Numbered from the stretch's first letter, positions 9,448 through 19,997 are shown. The stretch is 38,450 nucleotides of DNA from Clostridia bacterium (GCA_003566675.1 PXCI01000214.1:1-38450), one strand, 5' to 3'. Notes: generated by a model from the sequence alone, not told the origin. Numbers and translations: made by a program.

Positions 9448-10515
9448 TCAGGCTGAGTCTCCGGCCGCAATCCACCGGAACAAATGGTCAAGGCACACTT
9501 TGATGATCGCCGCCACGGGCACACCGAGGAAGAGGCCCCAGAAACCAAAGAGCGCTGCGCCGGCGAGAATCGCGAACACCACTCCGAGCGGGTGCAGGCC
9601 CGTACGATTGGAGAGGATTCGCGGCGTCAGGACAAACCCGTCCACCTGCTGAATCAAGAGATAGGTTATCATCACACGCAAGGTGAGCCCCCAGGACTCC
9701 ATGGCTGCCAGGATGATAGCAGGAATGCTCCCGATGAAGGGGCCGAAGTAAGGTATGAGATTCGTCAGGCCCGCAAAGAGTCCCAGAACCAGGTAGAAAC
9801 GTACGCCCAGAAGGGCAAGGACAACGGTAGCCACCACACCCACAACGAAAGAGACAATCAGCCGTCCGTGGATGAAACCCGAAAGGACGCGGTTCACATC
9901 GGCCAGGAATTCCATAAGGGGTCGCCGGTATGCCACGGGGAGCGAGTTTCTAAATTGATCGTAGAAACGATGCGAGTCCTTCAACAAGTACACAGCCAGG
10001 ACCGAACCAAGCACGAGGTTAAATACCCCTCCGAAAAATCCTCCCAGGCCCGCCATCAAGGCTGTCAGAGATGCATCAATGTCCAGGCGTTCCTCCAGGT
10101 TCTCCAGGTATTTGTCCAGAGCCTGGTTAATGGCATCCCGCACCATGGTAGGCATGGCCGTGGCCTCATAAAATCGTTCAAGCTGCGATATGGTCTTCTG
10201 GGTCTGTTCCACGTACTGGGGAACATTCTCCACGAGGCGATTGATCTCGGCCACAATTCCAGGAACGATGAAAAGGGAGATGATGGTGACGATAATGAGT
10301 AGGGCGACGTAGGTTACAGCAATCGCCTGGATGCGGGACATCCGCCTTCTCTCGCCGAAGTCAACTACCGGGTTCAAGACGTAGGCAATAGTAATGGCGA
10401 TCACGAAGGGAGTGACCGCAGCACGAACTCGATATAGAAAGCCGATTAAGAACAGGGCCACCAGGAAAAGGGCCACGATCTTCAGGATCTTAAACCAGTC
10501 GAGACGTTCTTCCAT
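9448..10515 (-). CDS. AI-2E family transporter (UPF0118/PerM-like permease)
   Basis: Polytopic; LIPYFGPFIGSIPA and PRILSNRTGLHPLGVVFAILAGAALFGFWGLFLGVPVAA motifs. Start at MEERLDW with GGGGGTG SD. Confidence 0.9.
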   Translation of the reverse strand: MEERLDWFKILKIVALFLVALFLIGFLYRVRAAVTPFVIAITIAYVLNPVVDFGERRRMSRIQAIAVTYVALLIIVTIISLFIVPGIVAEINRLVENVPQYVEQTQKTISQLERFYEATAMPTMVRDAINQALDKYLENLEERLDIDASLTALMAGLGGFFGGVFNLVLGSVLAVYLLKDSHRFYDQFRNSLPVAYRRPLMEFLADVNRVLSGFIHGRLIVSFVVGVVATVVLALLGVRFYLVLGLFAGLTNLIPYFGPFIGSIPAIILAAMESWGLTLRVMITYLLIQQVDGFVLTPRILSNRTGLHPLGVVFAILAGAALFGFWGLFLGVPVAAIIKVCLDHLFRWIAAGDSA

Positions 10516-11015
10516 GATATCCACCCCCGTTCTCGTCTTAACGAGCATCTAAAAAGGATATGAAATATTCCCTATATCCTATTATAACGTCAAACACGGT
10601 TTTTCGCCTGCCGTCTCCTTCTGCACCAGCTACCTGTACAGGGATTATGTGAATTGAAAAGAAATAGTTATATCAGTACCGAATGGTGCGCACATCGTAC
10701 GTCGACGTCTCGATCCTCTGGGGCTTTTTCACCTAGACAGGACCGATGACTGTTGGGTACTTGATGAAAGAAAAGTGCCGCTCCACGATGGTCTGTTCCT
10801 TGTAGTTGTGGGTCCTTCACTGTGTACTCATCAGTGATGTCTTTGGAAGGTGGCTTGCTGATCAGTACGAAGTCGTTTGGGGTCATTCGCACATCCCTTG
10901 GGGCAGGCTGATGATGGCCGTTTCAGGGATGGCATAATGTGTGGAAACGGCGATCGAGCCCTGGCTGAACTGTCCCGTGGAGTTCGGTCCGCGGTACACG
11001 GGTGGGAGGATGAAC

Positions 11016-11636
11016 ATGGAGAGACCGTATTGGGAAGATACCTACCGTGATCAAACGAGTCGCACCTTTGGCCTGGTAAGCCAGGAGATCATCGAACTAG
11101 CCGAGACTCTTCTCGGTGAAGGACGCGTCCTGGACATGGGCTGCGGCGAGGGCCGGAATGCGCTCTTTCTCGCGGGAGCTGGCTTCACAGTCGACGCATT
11201 TGACATCTCCGAGCAAGGTATCGACAAGCTGCTGGCGACCGCTGAGCGCATGGAGATCAACGTAAACGCTTGGGTGGAGGACATGAGAGATTTCGAGTTC
11301 TCCCGACCGTATGACCTGATCATATCGCACGGAGTGTTCCATCTGCTGCCGCGGGATGACTGGCAGCGCCTGATCCACCGTGTGAAGGAATACACTGTCC
11401 CGGGAGGTGTCAACGTGGTGGCGGTGTTTGTGGACACGCTGCCTACTCCGGCCGATCTCATCCCCCATGTGAAGGGGCTGTTCCGCGAGGGCGAGCTGGC
11501 GGAACTGTACGCGGGATGGAACGTGGTTTCCTTCGAGTCCTACATCAAGGAGGACGAACACCCCAACGGCGTGAAGCACCGTCACCCCATCAATAAGCTG
11601 GTGGCGCAGAACCCGGAGGTGGGCATGCCGATCTGA
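11016..11636 (+). CDS. Class I SAM-dependent methyltransferase (TehB-like)
   Basis: VLDMGCGEGRNALFLAGAGFTVDAFDIS; start MERPYWEDTY spaced 6 nt from GGGAGG. Confidence 0.8.
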   Translation: MERPYWEDTYRDQTSRTFGLVSQEIIELAETLLGEGRVLDMGCGEGRNALFLAGAGFTVDAFDISEQGIDKLLATAERMEINVNAWVEDMRDFEFSRPYDLIISHGVFHLLPRDDWQRLIHRVKEYTVPGGVNVVAVFVDTLPTPADLIPHVKGLFREGELAELYAGWNVVSFESYIKEDEHPNGVKHRHPINKLVAQNPEVGMPI

Positions 11637-11863
11637 CCGGACCCTCTGCAGGTACATGGAACGGACCGCCTCCGCCCCATCACGGACCGGCCTCGCCGCG
11701 ATGGGCGATGAGTCCATCTTCCCTTGCGCGGCCGTAATGGCTTGCGTTCATCCCCATGGGTCTTGGTGCCAGCGCCATTCTATCTGAACCGGGATTGTCC
11801 AATGAGAGGAATTGGTCAGCCCATTGCGAAAGATGAGTTAACACCGGAACTGGAGGCAAGCCT

Positions 11864-12646
11864 ATGATTGTTGATTCCCACAACCACCTGGGAAGGCGCC
11901 GGACAGACGACGATGAGACCCCCTTTGCCGGCGTGGAACTGGATGATTTTCTCGCCATAATGGACCGCGATGGCATTGACCACGCAGTGATCTTTCCGCT
12001 ATTCGATCGCTATGGAGACTACAACCCGGCTAACGAGACGGTCCGAAGGGCATTTATGGCGCAGCCAGGCCGATTCACCGGGCTCTTCCGGGTCGATCCC
12101 TACCTCGAACACCAGACCCTCGATGATGTTGAAAACGCCCTGGCTCGTGACGGCTTTCGCGGACTGAAGATCCACCCCAGAAGCGACAGAACGTACATCG
12201 ACGATTTCGAAAAAATGGACCCGCTCGTGGAAATCGCCCAGGGACACGACTGGCCCATTCTCATCCACACCGGAGACGATCCCCCATGTCGGCCCTATAT
12301 GCTTTTCGACCTTCTCAAACGACACCCCCAGGCAACCTTCATCATGGGCCATTGTGGACAACGAGCCTACCAGGAGGGACTGTGGGTGGCTGGGCACTGC
12401 CCGAACGTGTACATGGAGACCTCCACCATCGCCCATCCACAGATCATCCAGCTAATCATTGAGACCGTGGGCCCCGAAAGGGTCCTGTTTGGAACCGATG
12501 TGCCCTTTGGTGATCCCCGGGTAGAGCTCTTCAAGTACGAGACTCTCGAGCTGCATCCCAGGATCCGTAACATGGTTATGGCGGAGAACGCCGTGCGCCT
12601 CTGGCACCTGGACCTGTCATGGCAGGAACCAAACCCCCAGGCGTAG
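11864..12646 (+). CDS. Amidohydrolase family (TIM-barrel metal-dependent hydrolase)
   Basis: MIVDSHNHLG (HxH), GLKIHPR, ILIHTGD, GHCG, LFGTDVPFGD motifs. Confidence 0.85.
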   Translation: MIVDSHNHLGRRRTDDDETPFAGVELDDFLAIMDRDGIDHAVIFPLFDRYGDYNPANETVRRAFMAQPGRFTGLFRVDPYLEHQTLDDVENALARDGFRGLKIHPRSDRTYIDDFEKMDPLVEIAQGHDWPILIHTGDDPPCRPYMLFDLLKRHPQATFIMGHCGQRAYQEGLWVAGHCPNVYMETSTIAHPQIIQLIIETVGPERVLFGTDVPFGDPRVELFKYETLELHPRIRNMVMAENAVRLWHLDLSWQEPNPQA

Positions 12647-12709
12647 AACTGAGTCGAATCACCTGAGCAACCGCACGTGTATGCATTAAGTCAAGGGAGG
12701 AGATTTGCT

Positions 12710-13846
12710 ATGCTCAACAGACCTATCGCCGTCCTGGGAGGCGGCAACGGAGCCCAATGCATGGCGGCAGACCTGTCGCTACACGGGCACGACGTGAAGA
12801 TCTATGAACATCCCCAGTTCGCAGAAAATCCGAACATCTCAAGGGTCCTCTGCACCGGGGAGATCACCCTGAGGGGACTCAAAAAGGAGGGGACCGGCAG
12901 GCTGTGTGAGGCGACCACGGATATCCAGGTGGCCCTCTCGGACGTGGACCTCGTGAATGTGGTCATCCCCGCCCTCGGACATGAGCTCTTTTTTGCAACG
13001 ATGATCCCTCATCTGAGAGCCGGACAGACCGTCATCGTCTGGGCCGGGGATTTCGGATCCCTCCGCCTCGCTAAACAGATCAAAGATGCGCGCCCCGAAC
13101 TGAACATAACCATCGCTGAAACCCACACCATACCCTACGGAACCCGAATCAGCGAACCAGGCGTGGTCGATCTACTGCTCACCTCGCCAAGGGTGGGCAT
13201 TGCAGCCCTACCGGCTACGAGGACTGCCCAGCTGATCAGCGACCTGGAGGAGATGTATCCGGAACTGACCCCCATGCAGAACGTCATCGCAGCAGCCGTG
13301 GCCAATCCCAATCCCATCTGCCACCCTCCCGGATCCATCCTCAACACTGGCAGAATTCAATACTCTGGCGGTGACTTCCGCATGTATGGTGAGGGCATAA
13401 CCGAGGCCGTTGCCCGCGTAATACGAGGAGTGTTCGAGGAGACCTCAGCCCTCGCTGACGCGCTGGACATCGAAGTGTTTCAGTACGAGGACCGGGACTT
13501 CCGCACAAACACCAGCATCATGGGCGTATCCTTCGAGGCGCCCTTTGACACCCACGGCATTATCGGGCGAATCGTCGGACCCAAGACCATCCACGACCGC
13601 TACATCACCGAGGACCTGCCGTTCGGCCTGGTTCCAATGTCCCAGCTGGGGGACCGGCTTGGAGTGCCCACCCCCCTGATCGACTCCTTCGTGAACCTGG
13701 GGTCACAGATCTGCGGTGAGAACTACTGGGAGACGGGCAGGACCCTGGAAACCCTCGGGCTGGACGGGCTCACCAAGGAGGAGATCATCGCCCTGGTTGA
13801 ACAGGAACAACACGCTCCTGCAACCCTGGAAGAGGAACGCCCATGA
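12710..13846 (+). CDS. NAD/NADP octopine/nopaline (opine) dehydrogenase family protein
   Basis: IAVLGGGNGAQCMAADLSLHGHDVKIYE Rossmann motif, then a C-terminal octopine-DH-like domain (NPNPICHPPGSILNTGRI...YGEGIT). SD AAGGGAGGAG. Confidence 0.82.
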   Translation: MLNRPIAVLGGGNGAQCMAADLSLHGHDVKIYEHPQFAENPNISRVLCTGEITLRGLKKEGTGRLCEATTDIQVALSDVDLVNVVIPALGHELFFATMIPHLRAGQTVIVWAGDFGSLRLAKQIKDARPELNITIAETHTIPYGTRISEPGVVDLLLTSPRVGIAALPATRTAQLISDLEEMYPELTPMQNVIAAAVANPNPICHPPGSILNTGRIQYSGGDFRMYGEGITEAVARVIRGVFEETSALADALDIEVFQYEDRDFRTNTSIMGVSFEAPFDTHGIIGRIVGPKTIHDRYITEDLPFGLVPMSQLGDRLGVPTPLIDSFVNLGSQICGENYWETGRTLETLGLDGLTKEEIIALVEQEQHAPATLEEERP

Positions 13847-15249
13847 GCAAAGATGCCTGGATCAAGGCCTTTGAGACCCACGCGAAAGAGATCGCATCCA
13901 TGCACCAGATCCCCGGCCTTGCCTACGGAGCTGCAGTAGACGGCGAGACCGTGCACACGGGTGGCATCGGTCATCGGGATGTGGAGAAGGGGCTCCCCAC
14001 GGGACCCGACACCGTCTATGGAATCGGATCGATCACCAAATCCTTCACCTGTGTCGCGATCCTGCAGATGCAGGAACGGGGACTGCTCTCGGTTGAAGAT
14101 CCCCTGGTCAAGTGGCTCCCCGAGTTCAGGCTTCCTGCAGATGCATCGGCTGAGGACATCACCATACGCCACCTGATGACCCACACCAGTGGGCTTCCAC
14201 CCCTTCAATCCCTTTTCAATGCGATGGCCCGCAGCATGAAGGATGATCCCAGCACGGGAGATTTCTCGCTGAAGATGCCCGATCTGGAGCCAATAGACAC
14301 CGTTGAGGAATTGGTCGATCTCATCGCCGAATTGGATTTCAGACCCCTTGGATCGCCTGGTGAGTACTTCAGCTATTCCAACGATGGCTACGCCCTACTT
14401 GGTGCAATCCTGGAGAGGGCGAGCGGCCTATCCTATGAAGCCTACCTTAAGAAGCACCTGCTGGAGCCCATGAAAATGACCTGCACCACCCTGAACACCG
14501 GGGACCTCAAATCCTTTGAAGAGGTAACCGAGCTGTACGCTTCCAGGGAATGTAACGGCAAGGAAATCGCGTACCATGCGCCGGGATGGTGGGAGTTCCC
14601 CTCAATGGAATCCGCGGGGCGCTTGATGTCCAATGTGACAGATCTCCTGCGGTACCTGGAGCTCTACCGCTGCCACGGCCTCGTCAACGGTGAACGAATC
14701 CTCTCCAAGGCGAGCGTTCAGGAGATGATGAAACCCCACGTCGAAGCCTCACCCGGCCAATTCTACGGCTACGGGCTCCTCGTGAAATCCGACTATCACG
14801 GCATCACCTTAGTGGGACACAGCGGAGGCATAAAGGGGGTATCGGCCGATGTACTGCTATCTGTGGAGGATGGGATTACAGCCGTCGCCCTGTCAAACCT
14901 GTCGGGTGCACCCTCGGGAGCGGTATCCCTGGGGATCATCAACGCTCTCAAGCGCCTGCCCCCCGGCACTCCCCGCAACGCATTCCCCGACTTCGATGCC
15001 ACCTCCGATCAGGTGGCGCGGTTTGTCGGCACCTACAGCTCGGGTGAGGGCGCGAACGTGACGGTGTACACCGCAGATGATCGGCTCTTTGCCGACATGG
15101 AAGGAAAGACCTACATCGGACGTCCCACTGCCGAGGACATGGTGGTCTTCAAGGTCAAGGGCATGGAAATACCGGTGCGCTACATCCCGGCAATCAGGGC
15201 AGTCAGCTTCGGTTCGCGAATCATCACCCGCGCCGAAGAAGAAGCGTGA
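13843..15249 (+). CDS. Serine hydrolase, class C beta-lactamase/D-aminopeptidase-like
   Basis: SITK (SxxK), YSNDGY (YxN), HSGG motif; ATGA overlap with the preceding gene. Confidence 0.88.
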   Translation: MSKDAWIKAFETHAKEIASMHQIPGLAYGAAVDGETVHTGGIGHRDVEKGLPTGPDTVYGIGSITKSFTCVAILQMQERGLLSVEDPLVKWLPEFRLPADASAEDITIRHLMTHTSGLPPLQSLFNAMARSMKDDPSTGDFSLKMPDLEPIDTVEELVDLIAELDFRPLGSPGEYFSYSNDGYALLGAILERASGLSYEAYLKKHLLEPMKMTCTTLNTGDLKSFEEVTELYASRECNGKEIAYHAPGWWEFPSMESAGRLMSNVTDLLRYLELYRCHGLVNGERILSKASVQEMMKPHVEASPGQFYGYGLLVKSDYHGITLVGHSGGIKGVSADVLLSVEDGITAVALSNLSGAPSGAVSLGIINALKRLPPGTPRNAFPDFDATSDQVARFVGTYSSGEGANVTVYTADDRLFADMEGKTYIGRPTAEDMVVFKVKGMEIPVRYIPAIRAVSFGSRIITRAEEEA

Positions 15250-15263
15250 TGAGTCGGACGCCC

Positions 15264-15293
15264 CGGGAGGGCTACTCTGCACGGGCCCTCCCG
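15264..15293. terminator. Terminator-like hairpin between convergent genes
   Basis: CGGGAGGGC-N12-GCCCTCCCG. Confidence 0.55.
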
Positions 15294-15324
15294 CTTCACC
15301 TCACAGGCGTCCTCAAAATAATGG

Positions 15325-16785
15325 CTAAAACGGTCGGTCTTTTCCATAGAAGATCCCATCCTCCAGCCGGGCAACATAAGCGTCAAGGCCCCGTCTCCGC
15401 AGAGCCCGCTCCCCCGCCTCGCTGGTGATGATCGTCGTACCGGTGCCCGTCACCGCACCCCTGTACATGATCATCTCCCCGGCATTGAAACTCATCACCG
15501 CCCCACACCGCTCCAGATCAACCACGGTCAGGTCCGCATCCGCACCGACCCCGAGGTGCCCCTTGGAGGGCAGCCCAAGGATCGTCGCCGGTGCCCAGGA
15601 GATCTTCTGAACGAGTTCTGAAAGCGTGAGTCCCTCTGCCCGAACCAGGGCCAACCCATGTTCCACCGCAACGTTTCTTGGGTGTCCTCCGCCATCGGTT
15701 GAAATGGCATCGACAATGAACCGTTCACTCTCATCCCGACTCACGGCACACAGGAACCGGCTCACGGCTGAATTGACGGGGAAATTTACCGAAACATAGG
15801 TATCTTCTGCCAGCCAGGCCTCAACGGCTTCCTCGCCGGTCACGTTGACGTTCTCGGCGCCGTATTCCCTCGTCACCCTGGCGTAGCCATCCCGGATGGC
15901 CTCCTGCAGCCCGCCGGCGGTGGGCTCATATCCCCGCTCCATCAGGCACCGCTGGGTGGCCTGGCTCTCCGGAACCCCTTCAATACACCGTCCGCTGGTC
16001 CCGTTTATGGTCGCCAGATACGATTCTGTGAACAAGTTCGGACGGCCCTGCAGCATCGACAGGGCCTCGGCGGTCTCGGCAAGGGGACTGCCGTGGACGC
16101 CCCGGCAATAGCTGTTTATGTGGGGAATATGAAGACGGAGTTCACCTGCCAGTTCAACGCTCTCAACGAAACCCTCCAGGTCTCCAGGCGTGCGAGTCGT
16201 CCCCGAGTGAAAGGCCACATAGCTCCGTTGCTCGTTGCAGACCTCGATTACCCTCCGGGTCGCCTCGGGCGTCATGGGGTAATGACCGCCCAGCAGTTTC
16301 AGCCCGATGGCCCCCTCCTGTATCGATTGCTCCAGCAGATCACGGATCTCCCCCTCTCCGGGATCGTCACCGGCAACGGTGTGTCCCGGCCGCACCTGCT
16401 GCAAACCTGCCATGTTCAGACCCGCAGAGTTGTGCTTGCTGAACTCCAGGAATTCATCCAACGGTCCACCCATGTCCAGGGCGGTGACGACACCTGCCCT
16501 TGCCATCATCCGGTGGGCATTGTATCCCTTGTGACGCCGTGATGTATGCACGTGCATGTCGATGACACCGGGCATTACAACCAGACCGCTCACATCATGT
16601 ACCACAGCAGACTTGCCGGGGTCCAGTTCGGGCGCTACCCGGGCGACTGAGCCCTCTGCAATGCCGACGTCCGCCGCCCCCTCAAAGCCGTTGGCCGGAT
16701 CGACCACCCAGCCACCTCGCAACACCATGTCAAACTTCACGTTGACCGCTCCCTTCATGAGTCCACGCTTCAGTTTTCCCCACAT
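15325..16785 (-). CDS. Amidohydrolase, D-aminoacylase/dihydroorotase-like
   Basis: GLVVMPGVIDMHVHTS (HxH), GAIGLKLLGGHYPMTPEAT, ISTDGGGHPRNVAVEHGLAL, C-terminal GADADLTVVDLE. N-terminal start uncertain. Confidence 0.8.
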   Translation of the reverse strand: MWGKLKRGLMKGAVNVKFDMVLRGGWVVDPANGFEGAADVGIAEGSVARVAPELDPGKSAVVHDVSGLVVMPGVIDMHVHTSRRHKGYNAHRMMARAGVVTALDMGGPLDEFLEFSKHNSAGLNMAGLQQVRPGHTVAGDDPGEGEIRDLLEQSIQEGAIGLKLLGGHYPMTPEATRRVIEVCNEQRSYVAFHSGTTRTPGDLEGFVESVELAGELRLHIPHINSYCRGVHGSPLAETAEALSMLQGRPNLFTESYLATINGTSGRCIEGVPESQATQRCLMERGYEPTAGGLQEAIRDGYARVTREYGAENVNVTGEEAVEAWLAEDTYVSVNFPVNSAVSRFLCAVSRDESERFIVDAISTDGGGHPRNVAVEHGLALVRAEGLTLSELVQKISWAPATILGLPSKGHLGVGADADLTVVDLERCGAVMSFNAGEMIMYRGAVTGTGTTIITSEAGERALRRRGLDAYVARLEDGIFYGKDRPF

Positions 16786-16888
16786 GATGGCTTCATCCTC
16801 CCCTGCTCCCTCACCGGATTGGTTCAGGCCAAAGGATTAATCGCCCAGACGGCCAAATTGGTAAGCATGAGATAAAAAGCGAGGTGAG

Positions 16889-18964
16889 ATGATGTCAGCA
16901 AAGAATGCTCCCAGAGTCACCGTCCCTCCCGCGCCCGATTCACCTCAACGGCAGGTCACTGAGGTGCTGCACGGCAAAACCATCACCGACCCCTACCGCT
17001 GGCTGGAAGACTCAGACAGCACCGCGACCCTGCAATGGACCGACAAACAGAATTCCCGGACGGAGACCGTGTTGAGCCAGATTCCCTACCATGATACCTA
17101 TCGCGAAGAACTCACCCGGGTTCTAGCCTACGAGGCGATCGGTGCCCCCCAGGCCCGCAATGAGACCCTCTTCTACACCCACCGGCCCGAAGGAGCCGAC
17201 CAGCCCCGCCTCTGCATGAGGAGGGAAGGCACAGACCAGGTCCTACTGGATCCCAATGAACGGGACGAGGCAGGGCTCGTAGCGCTGGACTGGTGGCAAC
17301 CCTCACCGGACGGCAGCCTCGTCGCCTACGGCTGTTCCCGCAGTGGCGACGAATGGAGTACGCTACAGATCCTCGACACAGAGACCCGGAAAATCCTCCC
17401 GGTCAGCATCGAGCGCGCCCGAATGTCCAGCATAGCCTGGGAGCCCGACAATTCCGCCTTCTTCTACACCCGGTACCCCCTTCCCGGCGAAGTACCGGAG
17501 GGTGAGGCATTCTACAACCGAAGGGTCTTCTATCACCGGATGGGCCAAGATCCATCCCAGGATCCCGTCATCTTCGGCGAGGGCAGGCCCAAAGAGGAAA
17601 TGTACCAGGTCAGCCTCTCCCCTGACGGTCAGCACCTCGTGGTGAGCGTCGGCTACTCCCGATCCAGAAATGATCTTTACGTCCGGGATCGGAGCAATCC
17701 TGGTGCGGGTTTTGTCCCCATCATTGCGGGCGAAGACGCCCTCTTCACCGGCAGGATCACAGAAGGGGTGCTGTACCTGCTCACCAATTTCCGGGCGCCC
17801 CGGTATCGCATCGTGGCCGTTGACCTGTCAGACCCTCGCCCCGAGTGTTGGGAAGACATTGTCCCTGAGCAGCCAGACCTGGTCCTCAGGGAGATGAAGA
17901 TCGCCGATGGCCAGCTGGCCATCACCTGTCTGCGAGACGCAACCTCCTGCATGTACCGATGTGAGCTCGATGGATCCCATTTCACGGAGGTCGATCTTCC
18001 CTTCCCAGGCACGGTGTCCGATCTCACCTTGGGAGCGAATGAGGACCTGTTCTTCACCCTACAGTCCTACGTCCGCCCCCCGGGAATCTACCGACTCAAT
18101 ATGCGAGATCGAGCCGTGAGGGAAGTCCGCGCCGGCTCCGGCGCAATCGATCCTGATGACTATGAAGTTCACCAGGTCATGTACACCTCAGGGGACGGGA
18201 CCCGGATCCCCATGTCCATCATCCATCACCGGAAGACGGACCTCGAACAGTCCAACCCAACGGTTCTGACCGGATACGGCGGATTCAACGCCAGTCGCAC
18301 ACCCACCTACCTGGCAGCCCAAATACCCTGGTTGAAAGCCGGTGGAGTTTTTGCGGTGGCAAACCTTCGTGGTGGCAGTGAATACGGGGAACAGTGGCAT
18401 CGCGCAGGGATGCTGGGCAACAAGCAGAACGTCTTCGACGACTTCATCGCCGCTGCAGAGCACCTGGTAAATCAGCGTTACACCACCCCCGAGCAACTGG
18501 GGATCCTCGGTGGGAGCAACGGCGGACTACTGGTCGGAGCAGCGATGACCCAGCGTCCCGATCTGTTCGGCGCCGTCGCCTGTGGTGTTCCCCTCCTGGA
18601 CATGATTCGGTATCACAGATTCCTCATCGCCTCTATATGGATCCCCGAATACGGATCTGCCGAGGACCCTGAGCAATTTGAGTGGCTCCGCGCCTACTCC
18701 CCCTATCACAACGTCAACCCGGAGACACAGTATCCGCCGGTGCTGCTGTATACGGCGACAGCGGACTCGCGCGTTCACCCCCTTCATGCCAGAAAGATGG
18801 CCGCCCTGCTCCAACGAGGCGACAGCTCGGACCGACCGGTCCTTCTATTCGTCGAGGAAGATGCGGGCCACGGAGTTGGCAAGCCGGTAAACAAGATGGT
18901 GGAGGGACAGGCCAGGATCTGGACATTTCTAAGCTGGCAGCTGGACCTGGATATCAGAGGTTGA
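16889..18964 (+). CDS. Prolyl oligopeptidase family serine peptidase (S9A)
   Basis: ITDPYRWLEDSDS N-terminus; beta-propeller; GGSNGGLLVGA nucleophile motif; DAGHGVGKP catalytic His region. Confidence 0.93.
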   Translation: MMSAKNAPRVTVPPAPDSPQRQVTEVLHGKTITDPYRWLEDSDSTATLQWTDKQNSRTETVLSQIPYHDTYREELTRVLAYEAIGAPQARNETLFYTHRPEGADQPRLCMRREGTDQVLLDPNERDEAGLVALDWWQPSPDGSLVAYGCSRSGDEWSTLQILDTETRKILPVSIERARMSSIAWEPDNSAFFYTRYPLPGEVPEGEAFYNRRVFYHRMGQDPSQDPVIFGEGRPKEEMYQVSLSPDGQHLVVSVGYSRSRNDLYVRDRSNPGAGFVPIIAGEDALFTGRITEGVLYLLTNFRAPRYRIVAVDLSDPRPECWEDIVPEQPDLVLREMKIADGQLAITCLRDATSCMYRCELDGSHFTEVDLPFPGTVSDLTLGANEDLFFTLQSYVRPPGIYRLNMRDRAVREVRAGSGAIDPDDYEVHQVMYTSGDGTRIPMSIIHHRKTDLEQSNPTVLTGYGGFNASRTPTYLAAQIPWLKAGGVFAVANLRGGSEYGEQWHRAGMLGNKQNVFDDFIAAAEHLVNQRYTTPEQLGILGGSNGGLLVGAAMTQRPDLFGAVACGVPLLDMIRYHRFLIASIWIPEYGSAEDPEQFEWLRAYSPYHNVNPETQYPPVLLYTATADSRVHPLHARKMAALLQRGDSSDRPVLLFVEEDAGHGVGKPVNKMVEGQARIWTFLSWQLDLDIRG

Positions 18965-18971
18965 TCCCAGC

Positions 18972-18997
18972 GGTGAGTCCGGGTAGCCGGACTCACC
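18972..18997 (+). terminator. Terminator-like hairpin
   Basis: GGTGAGTCCGG-GTAG-CCGGACTCACC, 11 bp perfect stem just after the prolyl oligopeptidase stop. Confidence 0.6.
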
Positions 18998-19110
18998 CTA
19001 CATCTTCCGTTCAAAGAAACACGGCCGCGGTGGAGTCACCCTGTCTCCAGTTTCATCTTGGACCTGGATTCGACAGGACATAGACTCGTCTTCACACCGT
19101 CGGGTTTCTC

Positions 19111-19512
19111 TCAGATCCGGACGCGCATGCGGACAAACATGCCCACGGCAACACCGGCGAAGAGAAAGATGAAAAGCTGTATGCCCCGACCCAACCCTCT
19201 CTGCAGGGCTACGTAGACAATGACGTCCATCAGACCCGTTGTGCCGAGCAAATAGGCGGTAATCACCGCCGCCATAACGGGGAAGAAGATGGCCATAAAA
19301 AGCAGGGTGCCAGCCCCAACCACGTGATTGGGACCCTCCTCGAACAATAGAACCACGATCACACCACCCAGGAGAGAGCCCGCAACCAGGACCCACTCAG
19401 ACAGTGCAAAGGGCACATAATCATTATAGGGAGTCCACTGCGTCATGGTAAGAAATCCGAGGATCACGCCAACAAAGACGATCACTAACCAGCCCGTTGG
19501 GTTTTCTCGCAT
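19111..19512 (-). CDS. Small polytopic membrane protein of unknown function
   Basis: About four hydrophobic segments; its start overlaps the stop of the upstream ORF in the ABC operon. Confidence 0.65.
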   Translation of the reverse strand: MRENPTGWLVIVFVGVILGFLTMTQWTPYNDYVPFALSEWVLVAGSLLGGVIVVLLFEEGPNHVVGAGTLLFMAIFFPVMAAVITAYLLGTTGLMDVIVYVALQRGLGRGIQLFIFLFAGVAVGMFVRMRVRI

Positions 19513-19997
19513 TAGTTTCGCCCCACTCCATGCAGCCTGAATTCCTTGTCAACAGTTGCTCTACTGTTGAGCGGCTGCACCACCATTGATCCGTAAACCA
19601 CCCACTCAGAGGGGTCTACATCGGTGAGACGCTCCAGGGACTGCACATCCTGGAAGCTCGATCCCGGCTCCACCGGGATCTCCAGCAGCGCAGCCTGAGC
19701 CTCTGACACTTCTTCCGTAACAAAGACCTCAGGACGGGCCCCCACGATCGCCTCGCCCCTGCGGACAACAAATCGTATGCTGTGAATGTGGTAGTGTCCT
19801 GAAGTGCTCTCGCTCTGCAAGGTCACCTCCACGGGATTGTCGCCATCGGGTGTCACCCTCACCTCGGCGAGAACGAGATTAACCCCCTGGACCGTCTGAA
19901 CACCCTCCGCATGTCTCACGATGGTCATCCCCATCAGGACCAGACATAAAGCCGCCCCAACCCCCGTGCATAGTAGTAGTATCTGCCGTGCACTCAT
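19512..19997 (-). CDS. Membrane-anchored extracytoplasmic protein of unknown function
   Basis: N-terminal TM, then a beta-rich soluble domain; co-oriented with the dpp-like permeases and overlapping the next ORF. Confidence 0.65.
   Translation of the reverse strand: MSARQILLLCTGVGAALCLVLMGMTIVRHAEGVQTVQGVNLVLAEVRVTPDGDNPVEVTLQSESTSGHYHIHSIRFVVRRGEAIVGARPEVFVTEEVSEAQAALLEIPVEPGSSFQDVQSLERLTDVDPSEWVVYGSMVVQPLNSRATVDKEFRLHGVGRN

Noticed and set aside
9484-10302. 272-aa plus-strand ORF opposite the AI-2E transporter
   Set aside because: His/Arg/Gln-rich low-plausibility translation, antisense to a clear membrane-protein gene.
10668-10892. 74-aa minus-strand ORF in the gap before the methyltransferase gene
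   Set aside because: Weak SD, no recognisable motif, unconvincing second half; not supportable as a gene.
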